A stretch of 64,000 nt of DNA from Betaproteobacteria bacterium (GTDB lineage Bacteria > Pseudomonadota > Gammaproteobacteria > Burkholderiales > Burkholderiaceae_C). Below are positions 45,104 through 53,385 of this stretch, one piece after another (the stretch's first letter is position 1; each line of letters begins with the position of its first letter). The notes below the pieces were generated by a model, which was not told the DNA's origin, searched no databases, and worked only from the letters and a program-made list of their open reading frames with translations. The stretch covers positions 17,691 to 81,690 of the forward strand of contig JADIZZ010000014.1 of assembly GCA_016704535.1 (NCBI GenBank), read 5' to 3'. A program made the position numbers and the translations under genes.

Positions 45104-45313
45104 TCAGAGCGGATCGCTGGGGCGCAAGGTGTCGCGAAGATCGTCCGACTCGGCGGCGCTCGCGTCGCCGCCCGGGTTGACCGGCCGGTCAAGCGGTCGG
45201 CACAGATGGCGGTTGAGCTGTTCCAGGCGCTCTGACTTTGCCATGGCTGCCAACACGACCTCAGGGTTGATCATCAACATGAAAGGGTTTCGTTCCGAAA
45301 CTGGATGTGCCAT
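45104..45313 (-). CDS. Small conserved-looking hypothetical protein
   Basis: A 69-residue protein starting MAHPVSERNPFMLMINPEVV, with LAAMAKSERLEQLNRHLCRPLDRP following. The ATG at 45313 has a strong ribosome site (AGCAGGAG) eight bases upstream, which supports translation and argues against the longer reading to 45403. The first 45 residues read like a structured helical protein. The last 25 are acidic/polar and likely disordered. I have an impression of similar short proteins in other Burkholderiales but cannot verify it. No function is assigned. Confidence 0.68.
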   Translation of the reverse strand: MAHPVSERNPFMLMINPEVVLAAMAKSERLEQLNRHLCRPLDRPVNPGGDASAAESDDLRDTLRPSDPL

Positions 45314-45443
45314 AACCGACTCCTGCTGCCGCAATGGATGCAACTTCGGTAACTTTAGGACGCACTTCAGCGATTGCAGAGTCAGCAGAACACCAAAGCC
45401 CATGTCAGATGACTTCTGACACGGTCACCAGACATGGCGGGCC
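45314..45443 (-). promoter_or_regulatory. Upstream region of the small protein, with dyad
   Basis: The 130 bp between the small protein and the ankyrin gene contain a perfect dyad TGTCAG (45403-45408) / CTGACA (45416-45421) with a 7-base spacer, about 90 bp upstream of the small gene's start. It is a candidate operator. Promoter boxes are not clear. Confidence 0.3.
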
Positions 45444-46082
45444 TCATCGGGAAGTTGCCTTCAGCCGTGCAGCCAGCGACTCGCGCCCCGCCAGCACGGC
45501 GAAGTCCACAGGCCCGAGGCCAGCGTCGTTGCGCGCGCTCAGGCTGGCGCCGCGAGCCAGCAGCAGGTCCACTGCGTCTTCAGGGCCGTAGCGCGCGGCC
45601 ATCATCAACGGGGTGGTTCGATTGGGCGACAGCGCTTCGAGCTGGGCACCTCGATCCAGGAGCAGGCCCACCACACGGGGCTCGGGGCCTGAGGCCGCGT
45701 AGTGCAAAGGCGTCCAGCCCGGCCGGTTCACTGCTGCGCCGCGGTCCAGCAGTTGTCTCACGCCGTCGAGCTGACCGCGCAGCGCTGCCATCATCAACGG
45801 CGTCTCGTCGGCCTTGTTGATCGCGTCGATACGCGTCTGCGGATGCGCCAGCAGCGCCGCCGCGGCCTTGGGTGATTCGTCTCGGAAGGCCAGATAGAGC
45901 CCGACCTGGCCTTTCTCACTGATGGTGTTGGGATCGAAGCCGCGCTCCAGCAAGCGCCTCACCGTGCCGGCGTCGTCCACGTTGATGGCACGGAAGAAGT
46001 CTACGGAGGTCTCCGCACCTGCCACAGAAAATGCAGTCAAGAAAATGGCATAGGCAACATATTTAAAGTGCTTTATGAGCAT
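45444..46082 (-). CDS. Exported ankyrin-repeat protein
   Basis: A 212-residue protein with an N-terminal signal peptide (MLIKHFKYVAYAIFLTAFSV, cleavage probably near AGAE) and about five ankyrin repeats. Visible repeat cores are DAGTVRRLLERGFDPN, DETPLMMAALRGQLDGVRQLL, GWTPLHYAASGPEPRVVGLLL, RTTPLMMAARYGPEDAVDLLL and GLGPVDFAVLAGRESLAARL. It is probably a periplasmic interaction protein with unknown partner. Its start overlaps the end of tatD by about ten bases, so it is the last gene of the mltG-tmk-holB-pilZ-tatD chain. Confidence 0.88.
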   Translation of the reverse strand: MLIKHFKYVAYAIFLTAFSVAGAETSVDFFRAINVDDAGTVRRLLERGFDPNTISEKGQVGLYLAFRDESPKAAAALLAHPQTRIDAINKADETPLMMAALRGQLDGVRQLLDRGAAVNRPGWTPLHYAASGPEPRVVGLLLDRGAQLEALSPNRTTPLMMAARYGPEDAVDLLLARGASLSARNDAGLGPVDFAVLAGRESLAARLKATSR

Positions 46083-46891
46083 GTGACGGTGTCCTTCGAA
46101 AGGCTCGGCAGGCCGAACAGTGCCTCGGCATTGGCCGATGTGGCACGTGCAATGGTTTCCAGGGGCAGACCCTTCAGTGCCGCCAGTTGCGCTGCCACGT
46201 GCACGACCCAGGCGGGTTGGTTGGTCTTGCCACGGTGCGGAGCCGGGGCCAGGTAGGGGCTGTCGGTCTCGATGAGGCAGCGCTCCAGCGGCACGGCGCG
46301 GGCCACCTCGCGCAGCGCGTCGGCATTGCGGAAGGTCAGGATGCCGGAAAAGGAAATGTGGAAGCCCATCTCCAGGGCCGCCATCGCCACATCCATTGTC
46401 TCGGTGAAACAGTGGAAGACGCCGCGCACGGCGCCCTGCCCTTTCTCGGCCATCTCTTCGCGAAGCACGGCCAGCGTGTCCTCGCTGGCCGAACGGGTGT
46501 GGATGACCAGCGGCAGCCCGGTGGCCTGCGCGGCGTGGATGTGCACGCGGAAACGCTCGCGCTGCCAGGCCATGTCGTCCACGCTGCGGCCGTTCAGGCG
46601 GTAGTAGTCCAGCCCGGTTTCGCCTATGGCCACCACGCGCGGCAGCGCGGCACATTGCAGCAGGTCGTCCAGCGTCGGCTCTTGCACCCCCTCGCTGTCG
46701 GGGTGTACGCCCACCGTGCACCAGAAATTGTCGTGGGTGGTGGCCAGCGCATGCACCTTCGGAAACTCCTCGAGGGTGGTGCAGATGCAAAGCGCGCGGT
46801 CGACCTGCAGCGCAGCCATCTCGTGCCGGATCTCGTCCAGGCGCATGGCAAGCTCGGGGAAGCTCAGGTGGCAGTGGGAGTCGATGAACAT
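46073..46891 (-). CDS. TatD-family metal-dependent DNase
   Basis: TIM-barrel metal hydrolase of 272 residues. The metal-binding DSHCHLSF is at residues 4-11. GETGLDYYR, LPLVIHTRSA, GVFHCFTE and ETDSPYLAP supply the remaining TatD signatures. The family includes 3'-5' exonucleases acting on DNA or RNA. I start at MFIDSHCH (46891) because the family begins there. In many proteobacteria the tmk-holB-pilZ-tatD order is conserved, as here (the E. coli neighbour is YcfH). Gene-specific function is inferred from family and order. Confidence 0.93.
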   Translation of the reverse strand: MFIDSHCHLSFPELAMRLDEIRHEMAALQVDRALCICTTLEEFPKVHALATTHDNFWCTVGVHPDSEGVQEPTLDDLLQCAALPRVVAIGETGLDYYRLNGRSVDDMAWQRERFRVHIHAAQATGLPLVIHTRSASEDTLAVLREEMAEKGQGAVRGVFHCFTETMDVAMAALEMGFHISFSGILTFRNADALREVARAVPLERCLIETDSPYLAPAPHRGKTNQPAWVVHVAAQLAALKGLPLETIARATSANAEALFGLPSLSKDTVTCS

Positions 46892-46947
46892 CGGGCCGAT
46901 CTGTCTGGCCGGCACTGCGGCAGCGCCCGGCGCACGCGGCACGCGCG

Positions 46948-47361
46948 CTACAGCGTCTGCGTGGGCTTGGACGATGAAATACTGGTGCCCAGCACTTCCT
47001 CGATCTTGATCTTTAGCTGGCGCGATTTCTCGTCGTTCGGGAAACGCACGCCGACACCCTGGGTGCGCCCTCCCGAAGCATTCGGCGGCGTGATCCAGGC
47101 CACTTTGCCCGCGACGGGGAAGCGCTGAGGGTCGTCAGGCAGCGACAGAAGGAGGTATATGTCGTCGCCGAGCTTGTAGTCGCGCGTGGTGGGTACGAAC
47201 AGGCCGCCGTCGGTGAACACTGGGATGTAGGCCGCGTAAAGCGCGCCCTTCTCGCGGAAGACGAGCTGGATGACGCTGGGCCGGTTGGGCGCCGCAGCGC
47301 CGCCGGGCGTCACCGGCGGGCCCAAGGCGCCGGCGCGGGTGGTGGCGACACGGTCTTTCAT
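46948..47361 (-). CDS. PilZ-domain protein
   Basis: Soluble protein of 137 residues. The PilZ domain (about 28-115) contains IQLVFREKGALYAAYIPVF, GGLFVPT and GDDIYLLLSLPDDPQRFPVAGKVAWI, with a GVGVRF strand. It lacks the RxxxR and D/NxSxxG c-di-GMP-binding motifs, as does Pseudomonas PilZ itself, so it is probably the type IV pilus PilZ protein. This inference is strengthened by the tmk-holB-pilZ-tatD gene order. Its ATG overlaps the holB stop (ATGA). Confidence 0.88.
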   Translation of the reverse strand: MKDRVATTRAGALGPPVTPGGAAAPNRPSVIQLVFREKGALYAAYIPVFTDGGLFVPTTRDYKLGDDIYLLLSLPDDPQRFPVAGKVAWITPPNASGGRTQGVGVRFPNDEKSRQLKIKIEEVLGTSISSSKPTQTL

Positions 47362-48422
47362 CGGGTGAGTGTATCCAAGCCCCGGCCAGACGCGTGGCCA
47401 CGCGGTACCGGGCGCACCAGGGCTTCGCTGCCTCCTTGCACGAGGGCCTCGACGAGCAGCGCTTCGTTCCAGGGGTGCTCGGCATGTCGGGCCACGCGTT
47501 GGAGCTCGCGCGACCAAGCGGCCAGGCGTTCGGGAGCGGCGCCAGCAGGCACGCTGCCGTTCGGGAAATAGCATGACGTGCCGCCAGTGGCGCGGGCCAG
47601 CGCGTCATGGCAGAGCTTCAGCAGCGCGTCCAGCGCCCGTGGCACAGGCCAGCCCGTCAGCGCCGCGGCGTTGCCGCTGGCTATCGCGGCCGGCAGAGCG
47701 GCCCAGGTACGGGCATCGACGCCACCTATCTGCATCGCCAGCGCGTCCAGCGGGCGGCCGCTGCAGGCCGCCAGCAGCACCCGTGCGTCGGCTGCATCGG
47801 GCAGGCCTCGGGCTTGCAGCCAAGCCAGCGCCACGTCGGCGGTGGGTTCCGCCAGGCGCAGCACCTGACAGCGGCTGCGCACGGTGGGCAACAACGTCGC
47901 CGGGTCGGAGGTCGTCAGCAGCAGCCGCGTGCCGGGTGCAGGTTCTTCCAGCGTCTTCAGCAAGGCGTTGGCGGACTGCATGTTCAGCGCGTCCGCCGGA
48001 TGCAGCAGCGCCACCTTGGCGCGGCCTCGCGCGCTGGTGCGGGTGAGACGCTCGATGAGCAGCCGCACCTCGTCGATACGGATCTGGCGGCTCGGCTTGC
48101 GCTTGCTCTCGTCGTTGTCGGCGCGGTCGTCGGGCAAGGGCCACTCGTGCTCGCGGCGCAGCGTCTCGGGCAGCAGAACCGTCAGGTCAGGGTGCACGCG
48201 ACCTTGTACCAACCGGCAACTGCCGCAGTGGCCACAGGGGCGCGGCGCGCCCGTCAGGCCTTCACAGAGCCATGCCTGGGCCAGCGTGAGGGCGAAGGCC
48301 ATCGCACCCACGCCGGGCGTGCCATGCACCAACAGTGCATGGCCGCGGTGCGTGGCCAACGCCCTCGCCAGCGGCTCGGCCAACCAGGGCAGTGGCAGCG
48401 CGCCGGTGTCGTCGACGAGCAT
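47358..48422 (-). CDS. holB: DNA polymerase III subunit delta'
   Basis: Clamp-loader subunit of 354 residues. The AAA+ domain begins with a modified P-loop region (ALLVHGTPGVGAMAFALTLAQAWLC), as expected of a non-hydrolysing subunit. A four-cysteine zinc module follows (CGHCGSC, with a preceding Cys). QIRIDEVRLLIERL, KVALLHPADALNMQSANALLKTLEEP and LLTTSDPATLLPTVRSRCQVL complete the signature. The conserved SRC motif is present. It lies eight bases after tmk and overlaps pilZ by four. Confidence 0.94.
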   Translation of the reverse strand: MLVDDTGALPLPWLAEPLARALATHRGHALLVHGTPGVGAMAFALTLAQAWLCEGLTGAPRPCGHCGSCRLVQGRVHPDLTVLLPETLRREHEWPLPDDRADNDESKRKPSRQIRIDEVRLLIERLTRTSARGRAKVALLHPADALNMQSANALLKTLEEPAPGTRLLLTTSDPATLLPTVRSRCQVLRLAEPTADVALAWLQARGLPDAADARVLLAACSGRPLDALAMQIGGVDARTWAALPAAIASGNAAALTGWPVPRALDALLKLCHDALARATGGTSCYFPNGSVPAGAAPERLAAWSRELQRVARHAEHPWNEALLVEALVQGGSEALVRPVPRGHASGRGLDTLTR

Positions 48423-48430
48423 GCCGCCGC

Positions 48431-49060
48431 TCAACCCAGCCCGCGCTGCGTCAGCACGGCCTCGATCTGCGCCCATACGGCCGCCCGCTCGGCGCTGGCG
48501 TCCACCGGCACAAAGCGTCCTGGCGCCGCAGCGCAGCGCGTGGCATAGCCTGCGTCGACCCGTGCAAAAAACGCTTCGTCCTGCGACTCGAAGCGGTCGG
48601 GCGCACGCGCAGCGGCACGCCGGGCCGCGGCGGAGGCCGGCGCGATGCGGAACCACAGCGTCAGATCGGGCTGGCGACCGCGCTGCACCCAGTCCTCCAG
48701 GTCACGCAGCACATCGAGGTCGAATCCGCGTCCGCCGCCCTGGTAGGCAAAGGTGGCGTCGGTGAAGCGGTCGCACAGCACGGTGGCGCCGCGCGCCAAT
48801 GCGGGTTCGATCAGGTGCAGGAGGTGGTCACGGCGCGCCGCAAACACCAGCAGCGCCTCGGTCAGTGCATCCATCGGCGTGTGCAGTACCAAGTCACGCA
48901 GGCGTTCGGCCAGCTCGGTGCCGCCAGGTTCGCGTGTCACCACCACCTCCTGTCCACGCGTGCGCAACCAAGCGGCCAGGAGTTCGATATGCGAGCTCTT
49001 GCCCGCGCCGTCGATGCCTTCGAGCGTGATGAAGCGGCCGCTGGCTGGTGGGGCCGTCAT
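48431..49060 (-). CDS. tmk: Thymidylate kinase
   Basis: dTMP kinase of 209 residues, making dTDP for DNA synthesis. The P-loop is GIDGAGKS (about 15-22, FITLEGIDGAGKSSHIELLA). VVTREPGGTELAERLRDL and the DR(Y/F) motif in VLCDRFTDATFAYQGGGRG follow, with the LID region ARAPDRFESQDEAFF. Length is standard (E. coli 213). Its ATG overlaps the mltG stop (ATGA), as in many proteobacteria where mltG-tmk-holB are linked. Confidence 0.96.
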   Translation of the reverse strand: MTAPPASGRFITLEGIDGAGKSSHIELLAAWLRTRGQEVVVTREPGGTELAERLRDLVLHTPMDALTEALLVFAARRDHLLHLIEPALARGATVLCDRFTDATFAYQGGGRGFDLDVLRDLEDWVQRGRQPDLTLWFRIAPASAAARRAAARAPDRFESQDEAFFARVDAGYATRCAAAPGRFVPVDASAERAAVWAQIEAVLTQRGLG

Positions 49061-50070
49061 CGGCCGCGCTGGTACTGGTTCACAGCCCGATTATGGTCGG
49101 CCAAGTTGTTGCTGAAGACGCTGCTGCCATCGCCGCGGGCGACGAAGTACAGCGCCCTGCCGGCTTCGGGCCGAACTGCGGCGCGCAGGGACGCCAGTCC
49201 GGGCAGCGCGATGGGCGTCGGCGGCAGGCCACCGCGGGTGTAGGTGTTGTAGGGCGTGTCGGTCTGCAGGTCGCGCCTGCGCAGGTTGCCATCGAAGGCC
49301 TCGCCGAGGCCGTAGATGACGGTGGGGTCGGTCTGCAGCGGCATGCCGATGCGCAGCCGGTTGACGAAGACCGAGGCCACCTTGCCGCGGTCGGCTTCCA
49401 GCCCGGTTTCCTTCTCGACGATCGAGGCCAGGATCAGCGCCTCGTCGGCACTCCTCAGCGGCGTGTCGGCGGCACGTTCGGCCCAGGCGGTGTCGAGCCG
49501 CTGCTGCATCGCGCGGTGGGCCCGCTTGAGCACGGTGAGGTCGCTGACCTTGCGGCTGTAGACGTAGGTGTCGGGAAAGAAGCGCCCTTCCCCGGGCTGA
49601 CCGGGTACGCCAAGGGCGGCCATCAGCTGCGCCTCGGTCCAGTCGGCCGTAACGGGCTTGAGGTGCGGCGCACGCGCCAGCGCAGCGCGCAGCTGGCGCA
49701 GCGTCCAGCCCTCGATGAAGCGCACCTGCTCGAGTGTCTCGAGGCCCTGCACCATCTTGTCGAGCAATTGGCGCGGCGACGTGCCCGCGTCGATCTCGTA
49801 GCTGCCCGCGCGGATGCGCCTGGCCTGCCCCGACCAGCGGAACCATTCGTAGAGCAGCCTGGGTGAGGTCTGCACGCCGGCGTCGACCCACGCCTGCGCG
49901 ATGTCGCGCGGCGTGGCGCCGACCTCGATCGATAGCTCGACCGCGCCGCCCGCCAGCGGCAGCGGCCGGTCCAGCCACCAATGGACCGCTGCCGCGAACA
50001 CGAGCGCCAGCGCTACGGGCAACCCCAGGAGGGGCAACCACAGACCTAGGCCCCGCGAGCGAGATGACAT
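49057..50070 (-). CDS. mltG: Endolytic transglycosylase MltG
   Basis: Inner-membrane YceG-family enzyme of 337 residues that cuts nascent glycan strands and limits chain length. An N-terminal helix (GLWLPLLGLPVALALVFAAAVHWWL) anchors it. A LysM-like segment (EVGATPRDIAQAWVDAGV) and the YceG catalytic domain follow. The catalytic Glu is in ILASIVEKETGLEADRGKVA, with LQTDPTVIYGLG and YNTYTRGGLPPTPI. It starts at 50070 (MSSRSRGLG), just before the membrane helix. It heads the tmk-holB chain. Confidence 0.94.
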   Translation of the reverse strand: MSSRSRGLGLWLPLLGLPVALALVFAAAVHWWLDRPLPLAGGAVELSIEVGATPRDIAQAWVDAGVQTSPRLLYEWFRWSGQARRIRAGSYEIDAGTSPRQLLDKMVQGLETLEQVRFIEGWTLRQLRAALARAPHLKPVTADWTEAQLMAALGVPGQPGEGRFFPDTYVYSRKVSDLTVLKRAHRAMQQRLDTAWAERAADTPLRSADEALILASIVEKETGLEADRGKVASVFVNRLRIGMPLQTDPTVIYGLGEAFDGNLRRRDLQTDTPYNTYTRGGLPPTPIALPGLASLRAAVRPEAGRALYFVARGDGSSVFSNNLADHNRAVNQYQRGR

Positions 50071-50092
50071 GACGGCTGATGATAATGAGGCG

Positions 50093-51046
50093 ATGAACGC
50101 TCTATTGCCTTCCAACATGGTCGATGCGACCCCTCTCCCCGCGCTTCCGCAAGGCACCACGCGTCTGGAAGACTGGGGCGTCATCCGCGCCAGCGGCGCC
50201 GACGCTCCCGGTTTCCTGCACGGCCAGCTGACGCAGGATGTGCAGCACCTGGACGAGTCCCACGCCCGCTTGGCCGGCTACTGCTCGGCCAAGGGCCGGT
50301 TGCTGGCCAGTTTCGTGATGTGGCGGCGTGGGCCCGAGGAGATCCTGCTGGCCTGCAGTGCCGACCTGTTGCCCGCCGTGATGAAGCGGCTGTCGATGTT
50401 CGTGCTGCGTGCCAAGTGCAAGCTCGCCGACGCCAGTGCCGAATGGCCCTTGTGGGGACTGACCGGCGCCGCAGCGACTGCTGCCCCTGCCGGCCCATGG
50501 GCGCGTGCCAGCGTGGGCGCCGTCGACGTGGTGCGATTGCCCGACGCCCTGGTGGACGGTCGCGCCGTGCCGCGAGCGCTATGGGCCGGTGGTGAAGCCC
50601 CCGTCGGCGCGCCGGTCGATGCCGACGCCTGGCGCTGGTTGGAAGTGCACAGCGGCGTGGCGCGCATCACTGCTGCCACGTCCGAGCAGTTCGTGCCGCA
50701 GATGGTCAACCTGGAACTGGTGGGTGGCGTCAATTTCCAGAAGGGCTGCTATCCCGGCCAGGAGGTGGTGGCGCGCAGCCAATACCGCGGCACGCTGAAG
50801 CGGCGCGGCCACATCGTGGAGGCCACGGTGCCTTTGCAGCCGGGGCATGAGGTCTTCCACAGCGCCGACCCTGGCCAGCCCGCCGGCATGGTGGTGCTGG
50901 CGGGCCAGTGGGGTGGTCGTCACGCCGCGCTGGTCGAACTGAAACTCACGGCGCTGGAAGGGGGCAGCCTGCACGCCGGCGCAGCTGACGGCCCCGTGTT
51001 GACGCCGGTCGCCCTGCCCTACGCCATTCCGCTGGAATCGACCTGA
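50093..51046 (+). CDS. ygfZ: Folate-binding Fe-S cluster protein YgfZ
   Basis: GcvT-like tetrahydrofolate-binding protein of 317 residues involved in Fe-S enzyme maintenance. The hallmark KGCYPGQEVVAR motif is intact (FQKGCYPGQEVVARSQYRG), with the N-terminal LEDWGVIRASGADAPGFLHGQLTQDV of the GcvT fold. I choose the ATG at 50093; an ATG eight codons earlier overlaps the divergent mltG start. The two genes are separated by only 22 bases, so their promoters must overlap coding DNA. Confidence 0.92.
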   Translation: MNALLPSNMVDATPLPALPQGTTRLEDWGVIRASGADAPGFLHGQLTQDVQHLDESHARLAGYCSAKGRLLASFVMWRRGPEEILLACSADLLPAVMKRLSMFVLRAKCKLADASAEWPLWGLTGAAATAAPAGPWARASVGAVDVVRLPDALVDGRAVPRALWAGGEAPVGAPVDADAWRWLEVHSGVARITAATSEQFVPQMVNLELVGGVNFQKGCYPGQEVVARSQYRGTLKRRGHIVEATVPLQPGHEVFHSADPGQPAGMVVLAGQWGGRHAALVELKLTALEGGSLHAGAADGPVLTPVALPYAIPLEST

Positions 51047-51047
51047 A

Positions 51048-51353
51048 ATGCCGCTCGAGCTTTTCGTCTACTGGAAGGTCGAGCGCGCCCGCGGCGCCGA
51101 GGCGCAGACAGCGGCTACCCGCATGCTGCAAACGCTGAGGTTCACCCAGCCCGCGCTGCGGTCGTGCCTTCTGCGCCGTGCAGAGGAAAGCGGCGACAAA
51201 ATTACCTACATGGAAACCTACAGCGCGCTGCCTGCCGGCGTGACCCCTGAACTGCAGATGGCCGTCGAGGCCGCTGCGGCCAACGCGCTGGTGGCCTTCG
51301 CTGGCCTGACGCGTCACGTCGAAATCTTCGAGCGGCTGGACCCGGCGGCCTGA
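51048..51353 (+). CDS. DUF4936 family protein
   Basis: A 101-residue soluble protein of the DUF4936 family (PLELFVYWKVERARGAEAQ, LRSCLLRRAEESGDKITYMETY, RHVEIFERL). The fold looks like a dimeric alpha/beta-barrel monooxygenase-like or stress-responsive module, but the family has no known function. It starts one base after the ygfZ stop and is followed directly by the alcohol dehydrogenase, so the three are probably one operon. Confidence 0.85.
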   Translation: MPLELFVYWKVERARGAEAQTAATRMLQTLRFTQPALRSCLLRRAEESGDKITYMETYSALPAGVTPELQMAVEAAAANALVAFAGLTRHVEIFERLDPAA

Positions 51354-52502
51354 ATGTCCCGCATCCAGTACCTGACCCAGATCGACATCGACCCCGGCGT
51401 CGTGCGCCTGCTGTCTGCCGAGTGCGAGCGCACCGGCATGAAGCGCCCGCTGATCGTCACGGACGCTGGTGTGCGCGCGGCCGGCGTGCTGCAGCAGGTG
51501 CTGGTCGCCTTGGGTGCGCTGCCTCATGCTGTTTTCGACGGCACGCCCAGCAACCCGACCGAGGCCGCCATCCGCACCGCTGTTCAGGTCTACCGAGCCG
51601 AACGCTGCGACGGCCTGGTGGCGGTGGGTGGCGGCAGCGCCATCGACCTGGCCAAGGGCCTGGCCATCGCTGCCACGCACGAGGGACCGCTTTCCACCTA
51701 CGCCACCATCGAAGGCGGCAGCCCGAAGATCACCGAGCGGGTGCCGCCGCTGATCGCCGTGCCCACGACCGCCGGCACCGGCAGCGAGGTGGCACGCGGC
51801 GCCATCCTCATCGTCGACGACGGCCGCAAGCTGGGTTTCCACAGCTGGCACCTGATGCCCAAGGCCGCACTGCTCGATCCCGAACTCACGCTGTGCCTGC
51901 CGGCGGGTCTGACTGCGGCCACCGGCATGGACGCCATCGCGCACTGCATGGAAACCTTCATGGCGCCGGCCGTCAACCCGCCGGCCGACGGCATCGCTCT
52001 CGACGGCCTGGTACGAGGCTGGGCGCACATCGAACGCGCCACGCACGACGGCCAGGACCGCGAGGCGCGCTGGCACATGATGAGTGCGAGCATGCAAGGG
52101 GCGATGGCCTTCCAGAAGGGGCTGGGCTGCGTGCATTCGCTGTCGCACAGCCTGGGCGGCGCGAATCCGCGGCTGCACCACGGCACGCTGAATGCCGTCT
52201 TCTTGCCGGCGGTGGTGCGCTTCAATGCCGGCGCTGAGAGCATCCAGCGCGAACGCCGGCTGCAGCGCATGGCGCAGGCCATGGGGCTGGCGGGCTGCGA
52301 TACGCTCGGCACCGAGGTCGCCGAGGCCATCGTCGCGATGAACGCCCGCCTGGGACTGCCCAGTGGGCTGCGCGCGATGGGCGTCGACGAAGCGCTGTTC
52401 GAGAAGATCGTCGACGGCGCCATGGCCGACCACTGCCACAAGACCAACCCCCGCATTGCCACGCGCGACGACTACCGCCGCATGCTGGAGGAAAGCCTGT
52501 GA
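51354..52502 (+). CDS. Iron-containing alcohol dehydrogenase
   Basis: Group III alcohol dehydrogenase of 382 residues. The nucleotide-binding GGGSAIDLAKGLA is near residue 97, and PTTAGTGSEVARGAI follows. Metal ligands are in TGMDAIAHCMETF, the HSLSHSLGG segment and LHHGTLNAVFLP. The family oxidises or reduces alcohols, lactaldehyde, butanol or hydroxybutyrate; substrate cannot be told from motifs. Its stop overlaps the GTG start of the RidA gene (GTGA). Confidence 0.92.
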   Translation: MSRIQYLTQIDIDPGVVRLLSAECERTGMKRPLIVTDAGVRAAGVLQQVLVALGALPHAVFDGTPSNPTEAAIRTAVQVYRAERCDGLVAVGGGSAIDLAKGLAIAATHEGPLSTYATIEGGSPKITERVPPLIAVPTTAGTGSEVARGAILIVDDGRKLGFHSWHLMPKAALLDPELTLCLPAGLTAATGMDAIAHCMETFMAPAVNPPADGIALDGLVRGWAHIERATHDGQDREARWHMMSASMQGAMAFQKGLGCVHSLSHSLGGANPRLHHGTLNAVFLPAVVRFNAGAESIQRERRLQRMAQAMGLAGCDTLGTEVAEAIVAMNARLGLPSGLRAMGVDEALFEKIVDGAMADHCHKTNPRIATRDDYRRMLEESL

Positions 52503-52897
52503 GCGCCGGCCCGATCTTCCACATGGTGGATGGTGCGCCCGACCCGGTCGCCCCCTTCAGCCACGCCGTCGAGCAGGACGGCTGGGTTTTCCTCACCGGC
52601 CAGATGCCCTTCACCGGCACGGCCAACGACTCGCCCTACCCCGAAGGCATCGAGGCGCAGACGCACCAGGTCTTCGCCAACCTGCGACGGGTGCTGCAGG
52701 GCCTGGGGCTGGACCTGCCCAACGTCGTGCAAGCGAGGGTCTACCTGCGCCATTTCGACGAGGACTACACGCGCATGAATGCGGTCTACGCGAGCTACTT
52801 CGCGCCCGAGCGCCGGCCGGCGCGCACCTGCATCGGCGTCAGCGGGCTGGCGCGCGGGGCGCGCATCGAGATCGACTTCATCGCGCGCCGTCCCTGA
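52499..52897 (+). CDS. RidA-family protein
   Basis: A 132-residue YjgF/YER057c/UK114 family protein that may hydrolyse reactive enamine/imine intermediates. Typical segments are FSHAVEQDGWVFLTGQMPFTG, GIEAQTHQVFANLRRVLQGLGLDLPNVVQARVYL (split by ordinary variation) and the Arg-bearing PARTCIGVSGLARGARIEIDF. The conserved Arg (ARTCIGV) that binds substrate carboxylates is present. GTG start at 52499 overlaps the preceding stop by four bases. Confidence 0.9.
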   Translation: MSAGPIFHMVDGAPDPVAPFSHAVEQDGWVFLTGQMPFTGTANDSPYPEGIEAQTHQVFANLRRVLQGLGLDLPNVVQARVYLRHFDEDYTRMNAVYASYFAPERRPARTCIGVSGLARGARIEIDFIARRP

Positions 52898-52993
52898 AGG
52901 GCCCGGCGTCGCCGGGCGCTCCTGCCACGGCAGTTGATCGGCCGACGCTGCAGCCTGTCGCAGCGGCCGAGACGGCCGCCAGGCCGCTTGTTA

Positions 52994-53019
52994 TGGTGTG
53001 CTACATCACCAACACACCA
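52994..53019. promoter_or_regulatory. Operator-like inverted repeat before the GntR/ABC operon
   Basis: Perfect 7-base inverted repeat TGGTGTG (52994-53000) / CACACCA (53013-53019) around a 12-base spacer, ending 14 bases before the GntR ATG. This is the place and form of autoregulatory sites of YtrA-type repressors. It may overlap the promoter. Confidence 0.6.
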
Positions 53020-53033
53020 ACAGGCACAGCGAC

Positions 53034-53385
53034 ATGCAGACCTGGGACGACAGACAGCCGATCTACCAGCAGTTGGCCGACATCCTGGCCGCGCAGCTGC
53101 TCGACGGCGAACCGAACGAAGGCGCCGCGATGCCTTCGGTGCGCGCGCTGGCCGGGCGCTACCTTCTCAACCCGCTCACCGTCAACCGGGCTCTGCAGGC
53201 GCTGGGCGACGAGGGCCTGCTGGAGAACCGCCGCGGCATGGGCCTCTACGTGACGACCGGCGCCCGCGAGCGCCTGCGCGCCGCAGAGCGTGAACGTTTC
53301 CTGCACACCGAATGGCCGCGCCTGCGGCGAGCGGCTGCGCCGCCTGGGAATCGGCGCCGAACAACTCAACTGGGAGGCGCGTTGA
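53034..53385 (+). CDS. YtrA-type GntR regulator, C-terminus shifted by a one-base insertion
   Basis: Short GntR-family repressor, typically about 115-130 residues. The winged helix (about 1-75) has DDRQPIYQQLADILAAQLLDG, AMPSVRALAGRYLLNPLTVN and LLENRRGMGLYVTTGA. As read, the frame does not stop but continues into the ABC ATPase. Removing one base near 53323-53329 instead gives EWPRLRERLRRLGIGAEQLN plus WEAR and a TGA at 53383-53385 overlapping the ATPase ATG (TGATG). This tail and length are YtrA-like. It likely represses its own operon through the upstream dyad. Confidence 0.82.

Noticed and set aside
44927..45235. 102-residue plus-strand open frame in the intergenic region
   Set aside because: Arg/Pro-rich, no ribosome site, and overlaps the better-supported small minus-strand gene.
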